Source: JALYTY01 sp964546935 (GTDB lineage Bacteria; Vulcanimicrobiota; Vulcanimicrobiia; Vulcanimicrobiales; Vulcanimicrobiaceae). Taken from it: a stretch of 64,000 nt of DNA. Made by a program: the position numbers and the translations under genes. Within the stretch, counting starts at the first letter, position 1. Every line of letters begins with the position of its first letter. Positions 50,482-59,795 of this stretch are shown here, in pieces. The notes below the pieces were generated by a model. The model was not told the DNA's origin, ran no database searches, and was given only the letters and a program-made list of their open reading frames with translations. The stretch covers positions 28,413 through 92,412 of the forward strand of contig CAZJLJ010000003.1 of NCBI GenBank assembly GCA_964546935.1. The letters run 5' to 3'.

Positions 50482-51645
50482 ATGTTCCGGTACCTCACCG
50501 CGGGCGAATCTCACGGCCCCGCGCTCGTCGGCATCCTAGACGGACTGCCTGCCCATTTAAAGCTCGATGTCGAGCGAATCAACGAAACGCTCGCGCGCCG
50601 TCAAGGCGGCTATGGGCGCGGAAGACGCATGCAAATCGAGCGCGACGAAATCGAATTTCTTGCAGGCGTCCGAGGAAGCGAAACACTCGGTTCTCCTATC
50701 GCAGTGCTCCTTCGCAATCGAGATTTCGAAAATGTTCGCGCATTGATGGATCCGATTACGGGCAGCGGTAAAGAATTAACGAATCCACGCCCGGGTCACG
50801 CCGACTACGCAGGTGCGTTGAAGTACCGTCATCGCGACTTGCGCAACGTGCTGGAGAGGGCGAGCGCAAGAGAAACGGCGATGCGCGTCGCGCTTGGTGC
50901 GATATGCGCGCAGTTTTTGGAAGCGCTCGGAATTCGCACGCAAAGTTACGTGCATCGTATCGGTACTCTCGAAGCCCGGGATCTCGACGGGTTTGCACCT
51001 GAAGAGGTCGAGGCGAGCGAAGTGCGCTGCCCCGATCCGCAAGCGTCGCAACGAATGATCGAAGCCATCGATGAGGCGAAAGCTGCCGGCGATACACTAG
51101 GTGGCCAATTCATCGTTCGTATCGACGGAGTCCCCACGGGAATCGGCAGCAACCGTCAACCCGACACACGGCTAGACGGCATTCTCGCCGGCGCGCTGAT
51201 GGCTATGCAGACCGTGAAAGCGGTGGAAGTCGGGCTCGGCGCAGATGTCGCGGCGCGTTCCGGTTCGCAGGCCCACGATACCTTTGCGTACGATCGCGGC
51301 GACGTCGTTCGCGGCAGCAATCGTGCCGGCGGAATCGAAGGCGGCATGAGCAACGGACAGCGCATCGTTCTTCGCGTTTCCGTTAAACCGATCCCGACGC
51401 TGATGAAGGCGCTCCCGTCGGTGAATCTGCACGAAGGAAGCGACGCACCCGCGACGATCGTTCGCAGCGACGTTTGCGTCGTCCCCGCCGGTGCAATCGT
51501 AGGTGAAGCAATGGTACGGCTGGCGTTGGTGGGACCTGTTCTGGAAAAATACGGCGGCGACTCGCTGGAAGAAACGATCGATAATCTGCGGCGTTCGAAC
51601 GAAGCCGCCGCAACGCTCTTCGAGCGGCCGCGGGAGGGCGTATGA
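50482..51645 (+). CDS. aroC: chorismate synthase
   Basis: A 387-residue enzyme catalysing the last shikimate-pathway step, EPSP to chorismate, with reduced FMN. The start is the ATG at 50482 (FRYLTAGESHGPALVGILDG). Motifs include the N-terminal GESHG, the RRQGGYGRGRRMQIERDE basic loop, GLGADVAARSGSQAHD, and the C-terminal SNGQRIVLRVSVKPIPT. It heads an aroC-aroK-aroB-priA operon with ATGA and TAGTG overlaps. An upstream in-frame extension crosses the divergent PfpI gene and is not used. Confidence 0.97.
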   Translation: MFRYLTAGESHGPALVGILDGLPAHLKLDVERINETLARRQGGYGRGRRMQIERDEIEFLAGVRGSETLGSPIAVLLRNRDFENVRALMDPITGSGKELTNPRPGHADYAGALKYRHRDLRNVLERASARETAMRVALGAICAQFLEALGIRTQSYVHRIGTLEARDLDGFAPEEVEASEVRCPDPQASQRMIEAIDEAKAAGDTLGGQFIVRIDGVPTGIGSNRQPDTRLDGILAGALMAMQTVKAVEVGLGADVAARSGSQAHDTFAYDRGDVVRGSNRAGGIEGGMSNGQRIVLRVSVKPIPTLMKALPSVNLHEGSDAPATIVRSDVCVVPAGAIVGEAMVRLALVGPVLEKYGGDSLEETIDNLRRSNEAAATLFERPREGV

Positions 51646-52166
51646 AGCAGCATTTGGCACTCGTTGGTTTTATGGCCGCGGGCAAAACAACGATCGGCCG
51701 AAAACTGGCACGCAAGCTGAACTGTTCGTTCTTCGACACCGACGATCTAGTCGTGCGCGATCACGGCCAGATTTCGGACATCTTTTACAACGAAGGTGAA
51801 GGCGCATTTCGCTCCTACGAGCATGCCGCGGTAGCCGAAGTCCTAGGCGACGGTGAGCCCGGCGTCGTAGCGCTGGGCGGCGGCGCGTTGACCCACGAGC
51901 CTACGCAGAAGTTGCTGAAAAAGCGCGCTTATCGAATTTTCATTAAAGTTTCGGCGGAGAACGTCTTGGAACGGTTGCGCCGCAGCAAACGGGTACGGCC
52001 TCTTCTGGGTCCAACGCCGCCCCTTTCCCGCATCAAGGAACTCTACAAAAAGCGCATGCCTCAGTACGCGCATGCCGACTTTGTCGTGGAAGCCGACGAT
52101 ATGACTACGACGCAAGTTGTCGAAGCAATCGTCGAATGGTTGCACAAGAAGAAGATCGCAATTTAG
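51642..52166 (+). CDS. aroK: shikimate kinase
   Basis: A 174-residue P-loop kinase that phosphorylates shikimate at the 3-hydroxyl. Walker A is GFMAAGKTTIGRKLA, the shikimate-binding motif is FFDTDDLVVRDHG, and the LID-like GGGALTHE and RPLLGPTPPLSRIKE segments follow. It starts in an ATGA overlap with aroC and ends with TAGTG into aroB. Size and motifs are standard. Confidence 0.95.
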   Translation: MKQHLALVGFMAAGKTTIGRKLARKLNCSFFDTDDLVVRDHGQISDIFYNEGEGAFRSYEHAAVAEVLGDGEPGVVALGGGALTHEPTQKLLKKRAYRIFIKVSAENVLERLRRSKRVRPLLGPTPPLSRIKELYKKRMPQYAHADFVVEADDMTTTQVVEAIVEWLHKKKIAI

Positions 52167-53248
52167 TGCCGGGTGAGCTGGATGTCATCGTCAACGACGA
52201 CCTGCGTTATCCAATCGTCGTTGCCGACGACGCACGCCCTCACGCTGCTCGTTGGCTGAGCGACCGGAATCAACGCTTCGTAGTCTTGTCCGACGCCCAG
52301 GCCGACGTGACGGCCATTGCGCAGGCGATCGGCAAACACACGCTTTGCGAATCGGTTATTCCGGTACGCCTTGGTGAGGCCCGAAAGCGCCTTGCAACCG
52401 TCGAGCGCGTGCACGAGGCGCTGCTGCAAGCCGGCGCCGACCGTCAGACGCTGGTCGTTGGAGTGGGCGGCGGTGTTGCAAGCGACCTCTTTGGTTTCGC
52501 TGCTGCCACTTATATGCGCGGTGTCGAGTATGCGCATTTCGCAACGACGCTTGTTGCTATGGCCGATGCCGCGATCGGTGGAAAGACCGGCGTCGATTTG
52601 CCGGCGGGAAAAAATCTTGCGGGCGTCTTCCGCGATCCGGTCGCGGTTTTCGTGCACATCAATGCTTTGCGGACGCTTCCCTATCGCTCGCTGCGCGAAG
52701 GACTCGCCGAGGTTCTGAAAGCCGCAATCATCGAAGGCGACACGTTATTCGATGCGATGGAGACGCTTTCGCCGCATCCGTTTTGGCGCTGGCCGTGGCT
52801 CGAGATCGTCTCTTCGGCGATCAAAGTCAAGACGATGATCGTTCTCGATGACCGAACCGAACAAGGGATGCGAGAATTGCTGAATCTCGGGCACACCTTC
52901 GGACACGCGCTGGAACGCGCCAGCAACTACAAAATTACGCATGGCGCCGGCGTGGCGCTCGGATTGCGAGCCGCGGGATTGCTTGCAATGCGTACCGGCC
53001 GTTTTTCGGAAGAAGAACACTTGCGCGTGCTTGCGACGATGGCTCTGCTTGGAATGCCGTTGCGTACGACGATGCCTGCCGATGCCGTCTTCGAGGCGAT
53101 GCAATCCGACAAGAAACGCCGCGAGAGCAAACTTCGATTCGTTTTGCCCCGAGCGATCGGCGACGTGGAGTATGGCGTCGTCGTTCCGGAGCGGCACGTG
53201 AAGGCGACGCTTGAAAGTCTTCGAGAAGCCCCCGGCGATCTCGGATAA
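52166..53248 (+). CDS. aroB: 3-dehydroquinate synthase
   Basis: A 360-residue NAD- and zinc/cobalt-dependent enzyme that makes 3-dehydroquinate from DAHP. The start is the GTG sharing a G with the aroK stop (TAGTG). Motifs: VVGVGGGVASDLFGFAAATY, FATTLVAMADAAIGGKTGVD, the metal-site LNLGHTFGHALERAS and HGAGVALGLRA. The 3' end overlaps the start of priA by 38 bp. The other shikimate genes (aroE, aroQ, aroA) are not in the window. Confidence 0.95.
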   Translation: MPGELDVIVNDDLRYPIVVADDARPHAARWLSDRNQRFVVLSDAQADVTAIAQAIGKHTLCESVIPVRLGEARKRLATVERVHEALLQAGADRQTLVVGVGGGVASDLFGFAAATYMRGVEYAHFATTLVAMADAAIGGKTGVDLPAGKNLAGVFRDPVAVFVHINALRTLPYRSLREGLAEVLKAAIIEGDTLFDAMETLSPHPFWRWPWLEIVSSAIKVKTMIVLDDRTEQGMRELLNLGHTFGHALERASNYKITHGAGVALGLRAAGLLAMRTGRFSEEEHLRVLATMALLGMPLRTTMPADAVFEAMQSDKKRRESKLRFVLPRAIGDVEYGVVVPERHVKATLESLREAPGDLG

Positions 53249-55631
53249 GGTACGGGCGGTCGAAGCCCTCGCGGCGATTCGTTCGTCGCGTTTCGACTTG
53301 CCGCTCACCTACGACGCCGGTGATCTGGAGTTGCAAGTGGGCGACATCGTCCGTGTGCCGCTCGGCAATCGCGACATTCTCGCGTTTGTCGTTTCGCCGG
53401 TGCATCAAATCGGTCCCGATCCCCGATTGAAACGTGTCGCCGAAAAACTCAACGTGCCGCGCGCCTTTGATGAGACCGGGCTGCACTTGGCGAAGTTCGT
53501 TGCGGAGTACTATCTCTGCACGTTAGGCGAAGCGCTTAGCGCCGTTGTGCTCGCGGGCGCCGTGCCGCGTATCGTCGATACGTTCGTTCGCACGGTCGCG
53601 CAGCCAAGTCCCCAACGCTATCCCTCGGTTCCGGGCCGGCTGGTTCGCCTTATTTGGGAAGAGTTTGCCGATGGCTTCGCGCTGGAAACGCTGCTTCGCC
53701 ACCCGGAAGCGCGCCGTACCGGCGATCGCAGCGCATTGCTGCGCTACGTGCAAACACTCGTGCGAAGCGGCGAAATAAAACGCGAACGGCGTTTCGTCGA
53801 TCCGCGCACGCAACACTACGTAATTCGGGTGCTCTACCCCGGCGCTGCGAGCATCAAGGGCAAGAAGGCTGAAGCGCTGCTGCAGTTCGTGCGCGAACAA
53901 CCCGGCGTGCCGCGGGCCGACGCCTTACTTGCGGGCTTTTCGAATGCGGTAATCGCTCGCGCAATCAAAAGCGGCGCATTGGAAGAGCGCGAAGTCGAAC
54001 CGCGCGTTTTACGCGCACGGCGCGAACCGGCGGTGGCTCCATTTCCCCCGACAGCGGAGCAAGCCAAGGCGCTTGATCGAATAAACCGTTGGCTCGATTC
54101 GAACGAATACGCTGAAGCGTTGATTCATGGCGTCACGGGCAGCGGCAAGACCTACATTTACGTAGAAGCGATCAAACGTGTGGTGCGCGAAGGCGGACGA
54201 GCCATCGTGCTGGTTCCCGAGATTTCGCTAACGCCGCAGACTGCTCGCCGCTTTGAAGAAGCCTTTGGTGAACGCGTTGCCGTGCTGCATTCCGCGCTCT
54301 CGGAACGCGAACGTTTCGACGCCTGGCAAGCCTGTATGCGTGGCGAGGTGGACGTCGTCGTGGGCGCTCGCAGCGCCGTTTTTGCGCCGCTGCCGGACGT
54401 TCGTCTTTTAATCGTAGACGAAGCGCACGAAACGTCTTACAAGCAAGACACCGTCCCACGCTATCACGCCGTGAACGTCGCTCGCGAACGCATGCGCGCA
54501 TCGGCCGGCGTTCTACTGTTGGGCAGCGCCACGCCGTCGGTTGAATCATACGAAGCTGCGCTGCGTGGTCGCATTGCACTGATCGAGCTGAAAGAACGCG
54601 CGACCTCGCAGGCAATGCCTAGCGTCGACATCGTCGATCTGGCGAAAGAATTTGAAGCGGGAAATAAGCGCATTTTTAGTTCGTCCCTCGTGCAGGCAAT
54701 CGCGGATCGCCTTGAGCGCAAAGAGAAAACGGTCTTATTCGTGAACCGGCGGGGCAGCGCGGGCTTCTTGCTGTGCCGCACGTGCGGCTTCGTTCCGGAG
54801 TGTGACCGTTGTTCGGTTTCTCTAGCGGCTCATCGCAGCGAAAGACTGTTGCGCTGCCACTATTGCGATCGCCAGCAGCCGCTTCCGGTGAACTGTCCGA
54901 AATGCGGAATGGCGACGATTCGGGAACTTGGCGTGGGTACCGAACGCGTCGTAGAAGAAGTGACACGCCTCTTTCCGCATGCACGCGTTCTACGCATGGA
55001 TTCCGACACAACGACACGAGTGGGCGATCATGCGCGGATCCTGACGGAGTTTGAGGAGAGCGCCGACGTACTCGTAGGAACGCAAATGGTTGCGAAGGGG
55101 CTCGATTTTCCGACGGTAACGCTTGTCGGCGTCGTTGCGGCAGACGTAGGCTTACACATTCCGGATTTCCGTGCTGCGGAACGTACTTTTGCGCTTGTCG
55201 CGCAAGTGTGCGGGCGTAGCGGTCGCGCGCAGCCCGGCGAGGCGATCGTGCAAACGTACTCTCCGAATCATCCCGCCATCGTTTATGCCGCAGCGCATGA
55301 TTACCCCGGCTTTGCCGCGGTCGAGCTCGAGGATCGGCGGGCGATGAAGTATCCACCGTTCGTTCGTTTGGTCTACCTGGGTGTTATAGGCCGCAGCCGC
55401 CCGCAAGCTCTTGCTGCAGTGGAACGATATGCCGCCATCTTACGCGAACAAGAGGTCGAAGTGTTAGGACCGGCACCATACCCCATCGCCCGGCTGAACA
55501 ACGAGTGGCGTTTTCGCATCGCGCTGAAAACACGCACTCCCAAACAATTACGCTCCGTGATTCGCGAACGAATTCTACCGCTTTCACGAAACGACCGCAC
55601 AACTCGCCTGGCCATAAACGTAGACCCGTAG
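53211..55631 (+). CDS. priA: primosomal protein N' (replication restart helicase PriA)
   Basis: An 806-residue superfamily-2 helicase. The 3'BD domain starts RSSRFDLPLTYDAGDLELQV. Walker A is HGVTGSGKTYIYVEA, the DEAH box is LIVDEAHETSYKQD, and the eight zinc-site Cys are in CRTCGFVPECDRC and CHYCDRQQPLPVNCPKCG. The helicase C-terminal part has VGTQMVAKGLDFP and QVCGRSGRA. The start is a TTG with AAGG about 6 bases upstream; no later start precedes the 3'BD. It overlaps aroB, so replication restart is coupled to the shikimate operon. Confidence 0.96.
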   Translation: MKVFEKPPAISDKVRAVEALAAIRSSRFDLPLTYDAGDLELQVGDIVRVPLGNRDILAFVVSPVHQIGPDPRLKRVAEKLNVPRAFDETGLHLAKFVAEYYLCTLGEALSAVVLAGAVPRIVDTFVRTVAQPSPQRYPSVPGRLVRLIWEEFADGFALETLLRHPEARRTGDRSALLRYVQTLVRSGEIKRERRFVDPRTQHYVIRVLYPGAASIKGKKAEALLQFVREQPGVPRADALLAGFSNAVIARAIKSGALEEREVEPRVLRARREPAVAPFPPTAEQAKALDRINRWLDSNEYAEALIHGVTGSGKTYIYVEAIKRVVREGGRAIVLVPEISLTPQTARRFEEAFGERVAVLHSALSERERFDAWQACMRGEVDVVVGARSAVFAPLPDVRLLIVDEAHETSYKQDTVPRYHAVNVARERMRASAGVLLLGSATPSVESYEAALRGRIALIELKERATSQAMPSVDIVDLAKEFEAGNKRIFSSSLVQAIADRLERKEKTVLFVNRRGSAGFLLCRTCGFVPECDRCSVSLAAHRSERLLRCHYCDRQQPLPVNCPKCGMATIRELGVGTERVVEEVTRLFPHARVLRMDSDTTTRVGDHARILTEFEESADVLVGTQMVAKGLDFPTVTLVGVVAADVGLHIPDFRAAERTFALVAQVCGRSGRAQPGEAIVQTYSPNHPAIVYAAAHDYPGFAAVELEDRRAMKYPPFVRLVYLGVIGRSRPQALAAVERYAAILREQEVEVLGPAPYPIARLNNEWRFRIALKTRTPKQLRSVIRERILPLSRNDRTTRLAINVDP

Positions 55632-55652
55632 GAAAAACACGAAAGGAAAACA

Positions 55653-56282
55653 ATGCGCGCTTCGGTGTTCATCGACGTTCTCTCGCACTGGTGTCTCGTC
55701 GCCGTTCCGGCCGTGCAGTCGCTGTACGACGCCGGTGTCGACGTCGAAATAGTTCTTGCACCGATAGCGGACGGCGCGCCGCTCGGTTTTACTCGCGAAC
55801 AAGAAGAGTGGTTTTACCGGCGAGGTTCGGGAGCATACGGCGTTGCGTTAAAAGCCGACTGGTGCGAAGGTCCACACGTAAGTTCCTTACCAGCGAATGC
55901 TGCCGTAATGGCGGGCGCAATTCTCGGCACAGATAAGTGGCGGCTCGCATGCGCGGTGATGTCCGAGGCAATGCAAGGCGGTGCCCTCTTTGGGCGCCCC
56001 GAAGTTGTCTACGCTTTTGTCGCCGAGTTACTGGGCGTCGACGCTGACGAAGTGCAACGCATTGCGGAGACCGACGAAGTCATCGACGCTCTGCGAGACG
56101 GGAATCGCCAGTTAGTGAAGTACGGCGCAGATGAACGCCCCACGTTTCGCATTGAAAACGCGAACGGCGATTTCGTTCTGCTAAAAGGCCTCTGGCAAAA
56201 AGAGCCGCTGCAAGCGTGTCTTCGCGCGCTGAAGGCCGACGAAGAAGCGTATGCCGCCGCAGGACCTTCGCCGTTTAGCTGA
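55653..56282 (+). CDS. DsbA-family (thioredoxin-fold) oxidoreductase-like protein
   Basis: A 209-residue cytosolic protein of the DsbA/FrnE/2-hydroxychromene-2-carboxylate isomerase type. It starts VFIDVLSHWCLVAVPAVQSL, with a single Cys where DsbA has CxxC. A helical insertion and a cis-Pro-like ADERPTFRIENANG segment follow. With only one active-site Cys it may be a glutathione-type or non-redox relative. The start lies 21 bp after priA with AAAGGA upstream, so it may be the operon's last gene. Confidence 0.78.
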   Translation: MRASVFIDVLSHWCLVAVPAVQSLYDAGVDVEIVLAPIADGAPLGFTREQEEWFYRRGSGAYGVALKADWCEGPHVSSLPANAAVMAGAILGTDKWRLACAVMSEAMQGGALFGRPEVVYAFVAELLGVDADEVQRIAETDEVIDALRDGNRQLVKYGADERPTFRIENANGDFVLLKGLWQKEPLQACLRALKADEEAYAAAGPSPFS

Positions 56283-56288
56283 TCGTCG

Positions 56289-56582
56289 CTATGCGACTTC
56301 GTCGGCTGCCGGTTGGGGAAGCACGCACGTTGGGCAGGCCGACACGTCGATAATTTTCAGCGACGGCCACTCGTGACGTGAAATACTAACGATCGGCCGG
56401 GGAAGCTTCTGTTCCGCCTCGCGGAGCTGCTGCACTAAGACGAGCATCGCCGCACGCGTTCCGGTGAACTCAATGCACCGGCCTTCATTATCATGTCCGA
56501 AAGCGACCCCGTCCTGACCCGGTGGAACGATGATGGCATCCACGACTATGCGATCGCTTCCGGTTGAACTCTTCGAGCGCAT
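56289..56582 (-). CDS. small protein of unknown function with a CxxC motif
   Basis: A 97-residue protein from the ATG at 56582. It has an alpha-beta pattern (VVDAIIVPPGQDGVAFGHDN, then CIEFTGTRAAMLVLVQQL) and a C-terminal SACPTCVLPQ that could bind metal or be redox-active. It has no signal peptide and no recognised family. It lies 31 bp downstream of the ThrE-like gene in the same direction, and 6 bp from the convergent DsbA-like gene. Confidence 0.5.
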   Translation of the reverse strand: MRSKSSTGSDRIVVDAIIVPPGQDGVAFGHDNEGRCIEFTGTRAAMLVLVQQLREAEQKLPRPIVSISRHEWPSLKIIDVSACPTCVLPQPAADEVA

Positions 56583-56613
56583 TGCTGTGGACTGTACCCA
56601 TGTGCAGTTCGTA

Positions 56614-57858
56614 TTAACGCAGCCGGCCGATTCCGGCGGTCATTCGTAGCGCGGTCGTGGGAAATAGTAATTGTGAAAGAAGCAAGCCCGCGACTAGTTC
56701 GATGGCTGCCGCGATTGCGTTGGACGCCAGCGGAACCGCTTCACCGATATTCTGCTGAAACGCGAAAAGAACGCTCTCATAACTCAAGCTTCCCGGAACC
56801 AAGACCAAGAGAGCCGGAACAAGCATAACCGGTTGCGGAATGCGCAGAAAGCGCGCGCCCATGTTCGCAATCACGCCGCAGATGAACGAAGCTACAAAAG
56901 CTGCCACTTGATGCACCGCCGTGAATCCCAGCAAGTGCGAAGTGAGAAGCGCTACGAACGACGCCGCGAAAACCCAGACGAAATCGCGCAAGCGTGCATC
57001 TAAGTCGATCGACAATCCGGTTGCCATGAGAATCGATGCAAGGATCCAAAAACGTCCGGGCACACCATGGGGATGAACATCCGCGCTTTGCAATAACGAC
57101 GGACCCACGACGGCGAAACCCAGCAATGCGCCGCAACCCAGCGCGAGCAAAACAGAAAGCACTTTTCCGAGTCTTGCCGTGCCTGCAACGAGATCGCCGT
57201 TGGCAAGTTCGTGTAGCGCTAGCGTGAGGGAGTATCCAGGCAGTAAAACGACCACGCCGGCGACTATCGAAATGTAGAGGTTTGCCGGTCCGACGAAATG
57301 GGTGAACGCCGCAACGATAAGCGTTGCGGCAAATGCCGCGATGACCTCGAAGAGACGCGCGACGATTTCATTCTTTGTTGCGATCGCGGAGATCACACCG
57401 GTAAACGCTCCGATCGATGCTGCAACGATCAATTCGCGCGTTCCGCCAGAGAGTAAAATCGCGACGCCGAGTGCGACGAGCGCTAGTGCCGGAATCTCCC
57501 AAAGAACGTTCAGCCCCGGCCAACGCCGGTCGATGTTGTTCACGAGCACCGCGGCTTCACGGTAATCGATCTTCCCTGCGCGCAAGTCGTCGTAAATCTC
57601 GTTCAAGAGAGCGATCTTGCGGAGATTCACACGTCCGGGATCCAGGCGCATCATAATGACCTTTTGATCCCAGCGCGGGCCGATTGCGAGCGTGATGTTG
57701 GTCGGGAGCGCGAAAATTTGCACAGATAGCCCGATCGCATCGGCGATGTTCAGCAACGTCTCTTCAAGGGAGTCCGTTGCGATGCCGGCGAGATGCAACT
57801 CGCGGGCCATCGTCGCTAGAAAAACGGCCTTGGGGTCGTCGGCGGCGATCTGGGTCAC
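56614..57858 (-). CDS. ThrE-family threonine/serine exporter
   Basis: A 414-residue protein with the fused N- and C-terminal halves (DUF1212 plus DUF3815). The soluble N-part has the ThrE-like pattern REL.LAG-ATDSLEETL and PTNITLAIG, then RVNLRKIALLNEIYDDLRAG. About ten membrane helices follow, the last half beginning RFWILASILMATGL. ThrE-type carriers export threonine and serine, driven by the proton gradient. It starts 26 bp below the rpsT terminator and is probably a separate unit. Confidence 0.87.
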   Translation of the reverse strand: MTQIAADDPKAVFLATMARELHLAGIATDSLEETLLNIADAIGLSVQIFALPTNITLAIGPRWDQKVIMMRLDPGRVNLRKIALLNEIYDDLRAGKIDYREAAVLVNNIDRRWPGLNVLWEIPALALVALGVAILLSGGTRELIVAASIGAFTGVISAIATKNEIVARLFEVIAAFAATLIVAAFTHFVGPANLYISIVAGVVVLLPGYSLTLALHELANGDLVAGTARLGKVLSVLLALGCGALLGFAVVGPSLLQSADVHPHGVPGRFWILASILMATGLSIDLDARLRDFVWVFAASFVALLTSHLLGFTAVHQVAAFVASFICGVIANMGARFLRIPQPVMLVPALLVLVPGSLSYESVLFAFQQNIGEAVPLASNAIAAAIELVAGLLLSQLLFPTTALRMTAGIGRLR

Positions 57859-57875
57859 GCGGCTGGTAGTACGCT

Positions 57876-57907
57876 AAAAAGAAGAACCCGCCTGGTCAGG
57901 CGGGTTC
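57876..57907 (-). terminator. Rho-independent terminator of rpsT
   Basis: GAACCCGCCTG (57884-57894) and CAGGCGGGTTC (57897-57907) form a perfect 11-bp stem with a 2-base centre (a 4-base loop if the top pair opens). On the minus strand the stem is followed by TTCTTTTT (57883-57876). It lies between rpsT and the ThrE-like gene and should end rpsT transcription. Confidence 0.9.
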
Positions 57908-57934
57908 TCAAATACCGTTGCAACGCGCGGTGCG

Positions 57935-58231
57935 TTACTTCTTTTTCTTGGCCTTGGAGCCGCCGGTCTTCTTCGCAACAACCGGAGCTGCTGCGGCGCG
58001 TACCATCGCTTTAGCCAGACGCGACTTCTTGCGTGCAGCCTTGTTCTTGTGAATGATTCCGCTCTTCGCAGCTTTGTCGAACGCGCTCTCTACAGACTTC
58101 ACGCCCTCGGCATCCTGAGCGCCAACGACTTTTTTGAAGATGGTCTTGAGACGCGTCTTCACATCCTTATTGCGGACGGTGCGCTTCTCGGTTTGACGCA
58201 TCCACTTTTCAGCGGCCTTGATGTTCGGCAA
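57935..58231 (-). CDS. rpsT: 30S ribosomal protein S20
   Basis: A 98-residue, Lys/Arg-rich primary 16S rRNA-binding protein. The start is a TTG at 58231 (reading MPNIKAAEKWMRQTEKR), with TAGGAG 8 bases upstream; the longer upstream frame has no S20 similarity. The family pattern IFKKVVGAQDAEGVKSVESA and GIIHKNKAARKKSRLAKAM is clear. The C-terminal tail (TGGSKAKKKK) is extended. A TTG start is typical of rpsT and can lower translation. It ends at a strong terminator. Confidence 0.96.
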   Translation of the reverse strand: MPNIKAAEKWMRQTEKRTVRNKDVKTRLKTIFKKVVGAQDAEGVKSVESAFDKAAKSGIIHKNKAARKKSRLAKAMVRAAAAPVVAKKTGGSKAKKKK

Positions 58232-58282
58232 AGAAAAACTCCTAAATCGTTTTATAGCCCGGCGAAACGGGCAACGCGCCGT

Positions 58283-58312
58283 AGCATAACACACGGCGCC
58301 CCCGCGGGTCTA
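58283..58312 (-). promoter_or_regulatory. predicted rpsT promoter
   Basis: On the minus strand a -10 TATGCT (58288-58283) lies 18 bp after a -35-like TAGACC (58312-58307). The -35 is within the 12-bp palindrome GGGTCTAGACCC (58306-58317). The start would be near 58276, leaving a leader of about 45 bases with a small hairpin (GCCCG-TTTCGC-CGGGC). It lies in the gap below rsgA, which favours an independent rpsT unit. Confidence 0.5.
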
Positions 58313-58325
58313 GACCCTTGGCGGC

Positions 58326-59207
58326 TTAGGTCGGCTCGAGGAGGATCCGGCGGTAGCTTTGATAGCGACTTTCGGCGATCCGGCCGTCCGCAACGGCGGC
58401 CTGCACGCCGCAATCGGGCTCGTGAAGGTGGGTGCAGTCGGTAAAGCGGCAGCTTGCTGCCGGCCCGGGCATCTCCCGAAACCCGTGCACCAGCTCGTCC
58501 GCCTTGATATCGCCCAGACCGAACTCGTTCACGCCCGGACTATCTATAAGGAAGCCGTCTTGCATGCGATAGAGACGGGCGGCGGTCGTCGTTTGCCGCC
58601 CAAGGCCATAACGCGAGACCTCGCCGACGTTGGCATCCCCGCCAAGCGCTTTGAAGATCGTACTCTTGCCGACGCCCGAGATGCCGCAGAGCAAAGCATG
58701 GCGGCCTTGGATCGCGTCGCGAAGGTCTTCGATGTGCCTTCCCGCCTTGGGGTTCGCCACGATCGTGCGGTAACCGAGAGATTCGTAGAGCGCGGCAAGC
58801 CGGTCGGTCTCTTCGGCCGAAGCAAGATCCGGCTTGGTGAGGACGGTCATCGCCTCGATCTCTTGCAGCTCGGCAAACGCCAATAACTGGTCCAAAGTAA
58901 CTAACCGCGGTGCGGGATCGGCGACCGCGGTGACCGTCACCAAGGTATCGACGTTTGCCGCCATCGTTTTCGAGCGACCGTCGACCGTCCGCCGTTCGAG
59001 TGTAAAAGCGCGTGGCTCGAGACGGTCTACAACGGTTTTATCATCTTCCAACACGCGAACGTGGACGATGTCACCCGGGACAGGCATGAAACGCTTGCCG
59101 GTCATGCGGCGAAGTTGTGCGACACGCGGAGCAACTTCGGTTTCCAGCACGACCCATGCCGCATTTTTGCCGGTAGAAACGACAAGTGCTCGGTGAGAAT
59201 CGCTCAT
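58326..59207 (-). CDS. rsgA: small ribosomal subunit biogenesis GTPase RsgA
   Basis: A 293-residue circularly permuted GTPase that helps late 30S maturation. An OB-fold N-domain (about 10-75) is followed by G4 (LTKPDLAS), G1 (GISGVGKSTIFKAL), G2/G3 (DSPGVNEFGLG) and the zinc knuckle CRFTDCTHLHEPDC. The start is the ATG at 59207; the longer frame crosses the divergent gene's leader. It lies next to rpsT, which makes sense as both serve the 30S subunit, though a promoter probably separates them. Confidence 0.94.
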   Translation of the reverse strand: MSDSHRALVVSTGKNAAWVVLETEVAPRVAQLRRMTGKRFMPVPGDIVHVRVLEDDKTVVDRLEPRAFTLERRTVDGRSKTMAANVDTLVTVTAVADPAPRLVTLDQLLAFAELQEIEAMTVLTKPDLASAEETDRLAALYESLGYRTIVANPKAGRHIEDLRDAIQGRHALLCGISGVGKSTIFKALGGDANVGEVSRYGLGRQTTTAARLYRMQDGFLIDSPGVNEFGLGDIKADELVHGFREMPGPAASCRFTDCTHLHEPDCGVQAAVADGRIAESRYQSYRRILLEPT

Positions 59208-59249
59208 TCGCAAGATTGAAGAAGCGCCGCGCCTAACGATGCAAGGGTA

Positions 59250-59795
59250 GTGGGCGCTTTCATGTTGCGTTACCGTTCGATCCCAGACGATGCCGAAAAA
59301 GCAATCGTGGATGGGATCGTGCAACGCCATAACGGCTCCATTGCATGGCAATGCAACCTTAGCCCGGCCAGCGCATACGCGCTAATCGAGAATGCCGGCG
59401 CAGATTGCCATGCGGAACTTGCTTCCGCATCGAGCGCCGAAATTGTCGATTCACCGGTCATCGCACTTGCAGTTTCACCTCGTACGTCAGAAGCCTTGCC
59501 GTTTCTGAAGCATGCTTTGGATGGCCCCGGACGGCCAGTAGCCGTAAGGCGCGTTGAAACCAAGGACGCGACCCTCACGGTAGAGTGGGATATGTCACGC
59601 AGCGCCGCTTCTGTGCTCATGGCACTTATCGACGTGGAGTTATCGCGATTTGGTAGTGGCCGCACTACTAGACTCCTCGCGCCAATGCCGCTCGAGTGGT
59701 GGACGGCGATAGCGGCGCAAGGATTGCAAGCGCCCGAAATCGCGCCCGACCGCGTGCTGGAAGCGCTCCTGGAGAAGCACGGTGTCGCTGATTAA
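59250..59795 (+). CDS. protein of unknown function at the head of the cdaA operon
   Basis: About 181 residues from GTG 59250 (or 177 from ATG 59262; neither has a strong ribosome site). It overlaps cdaA by 14 bp in another frame, so it is coupled to it. The protein is soluble and alpha-beta in pattern (SIPDDAEKAIVDGIVQRHNG, then SPRTSEALPFLKHALDGPG), with no recognised motif. Its constant overlap suggests a role or at least coexpression with c-di-AMP synthesis. Reported as unknown. Confidence 0.6.
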   Translation: MGAFMLRYRSIPDDAEKAIVDGIVQRHNGSIAWQCNLSPASAYALIENAGADCHAELASASSAEIVDSPVIALAVSPRTSEALPFLKHALDGPGRPVAVRRVETKDATLTVEWDMSRSAASVLMALIDVELSRFGSGRTTRLLAPMPLEWWTAIAAQGLQAPEIAPDRVLEALLEKHGVAD

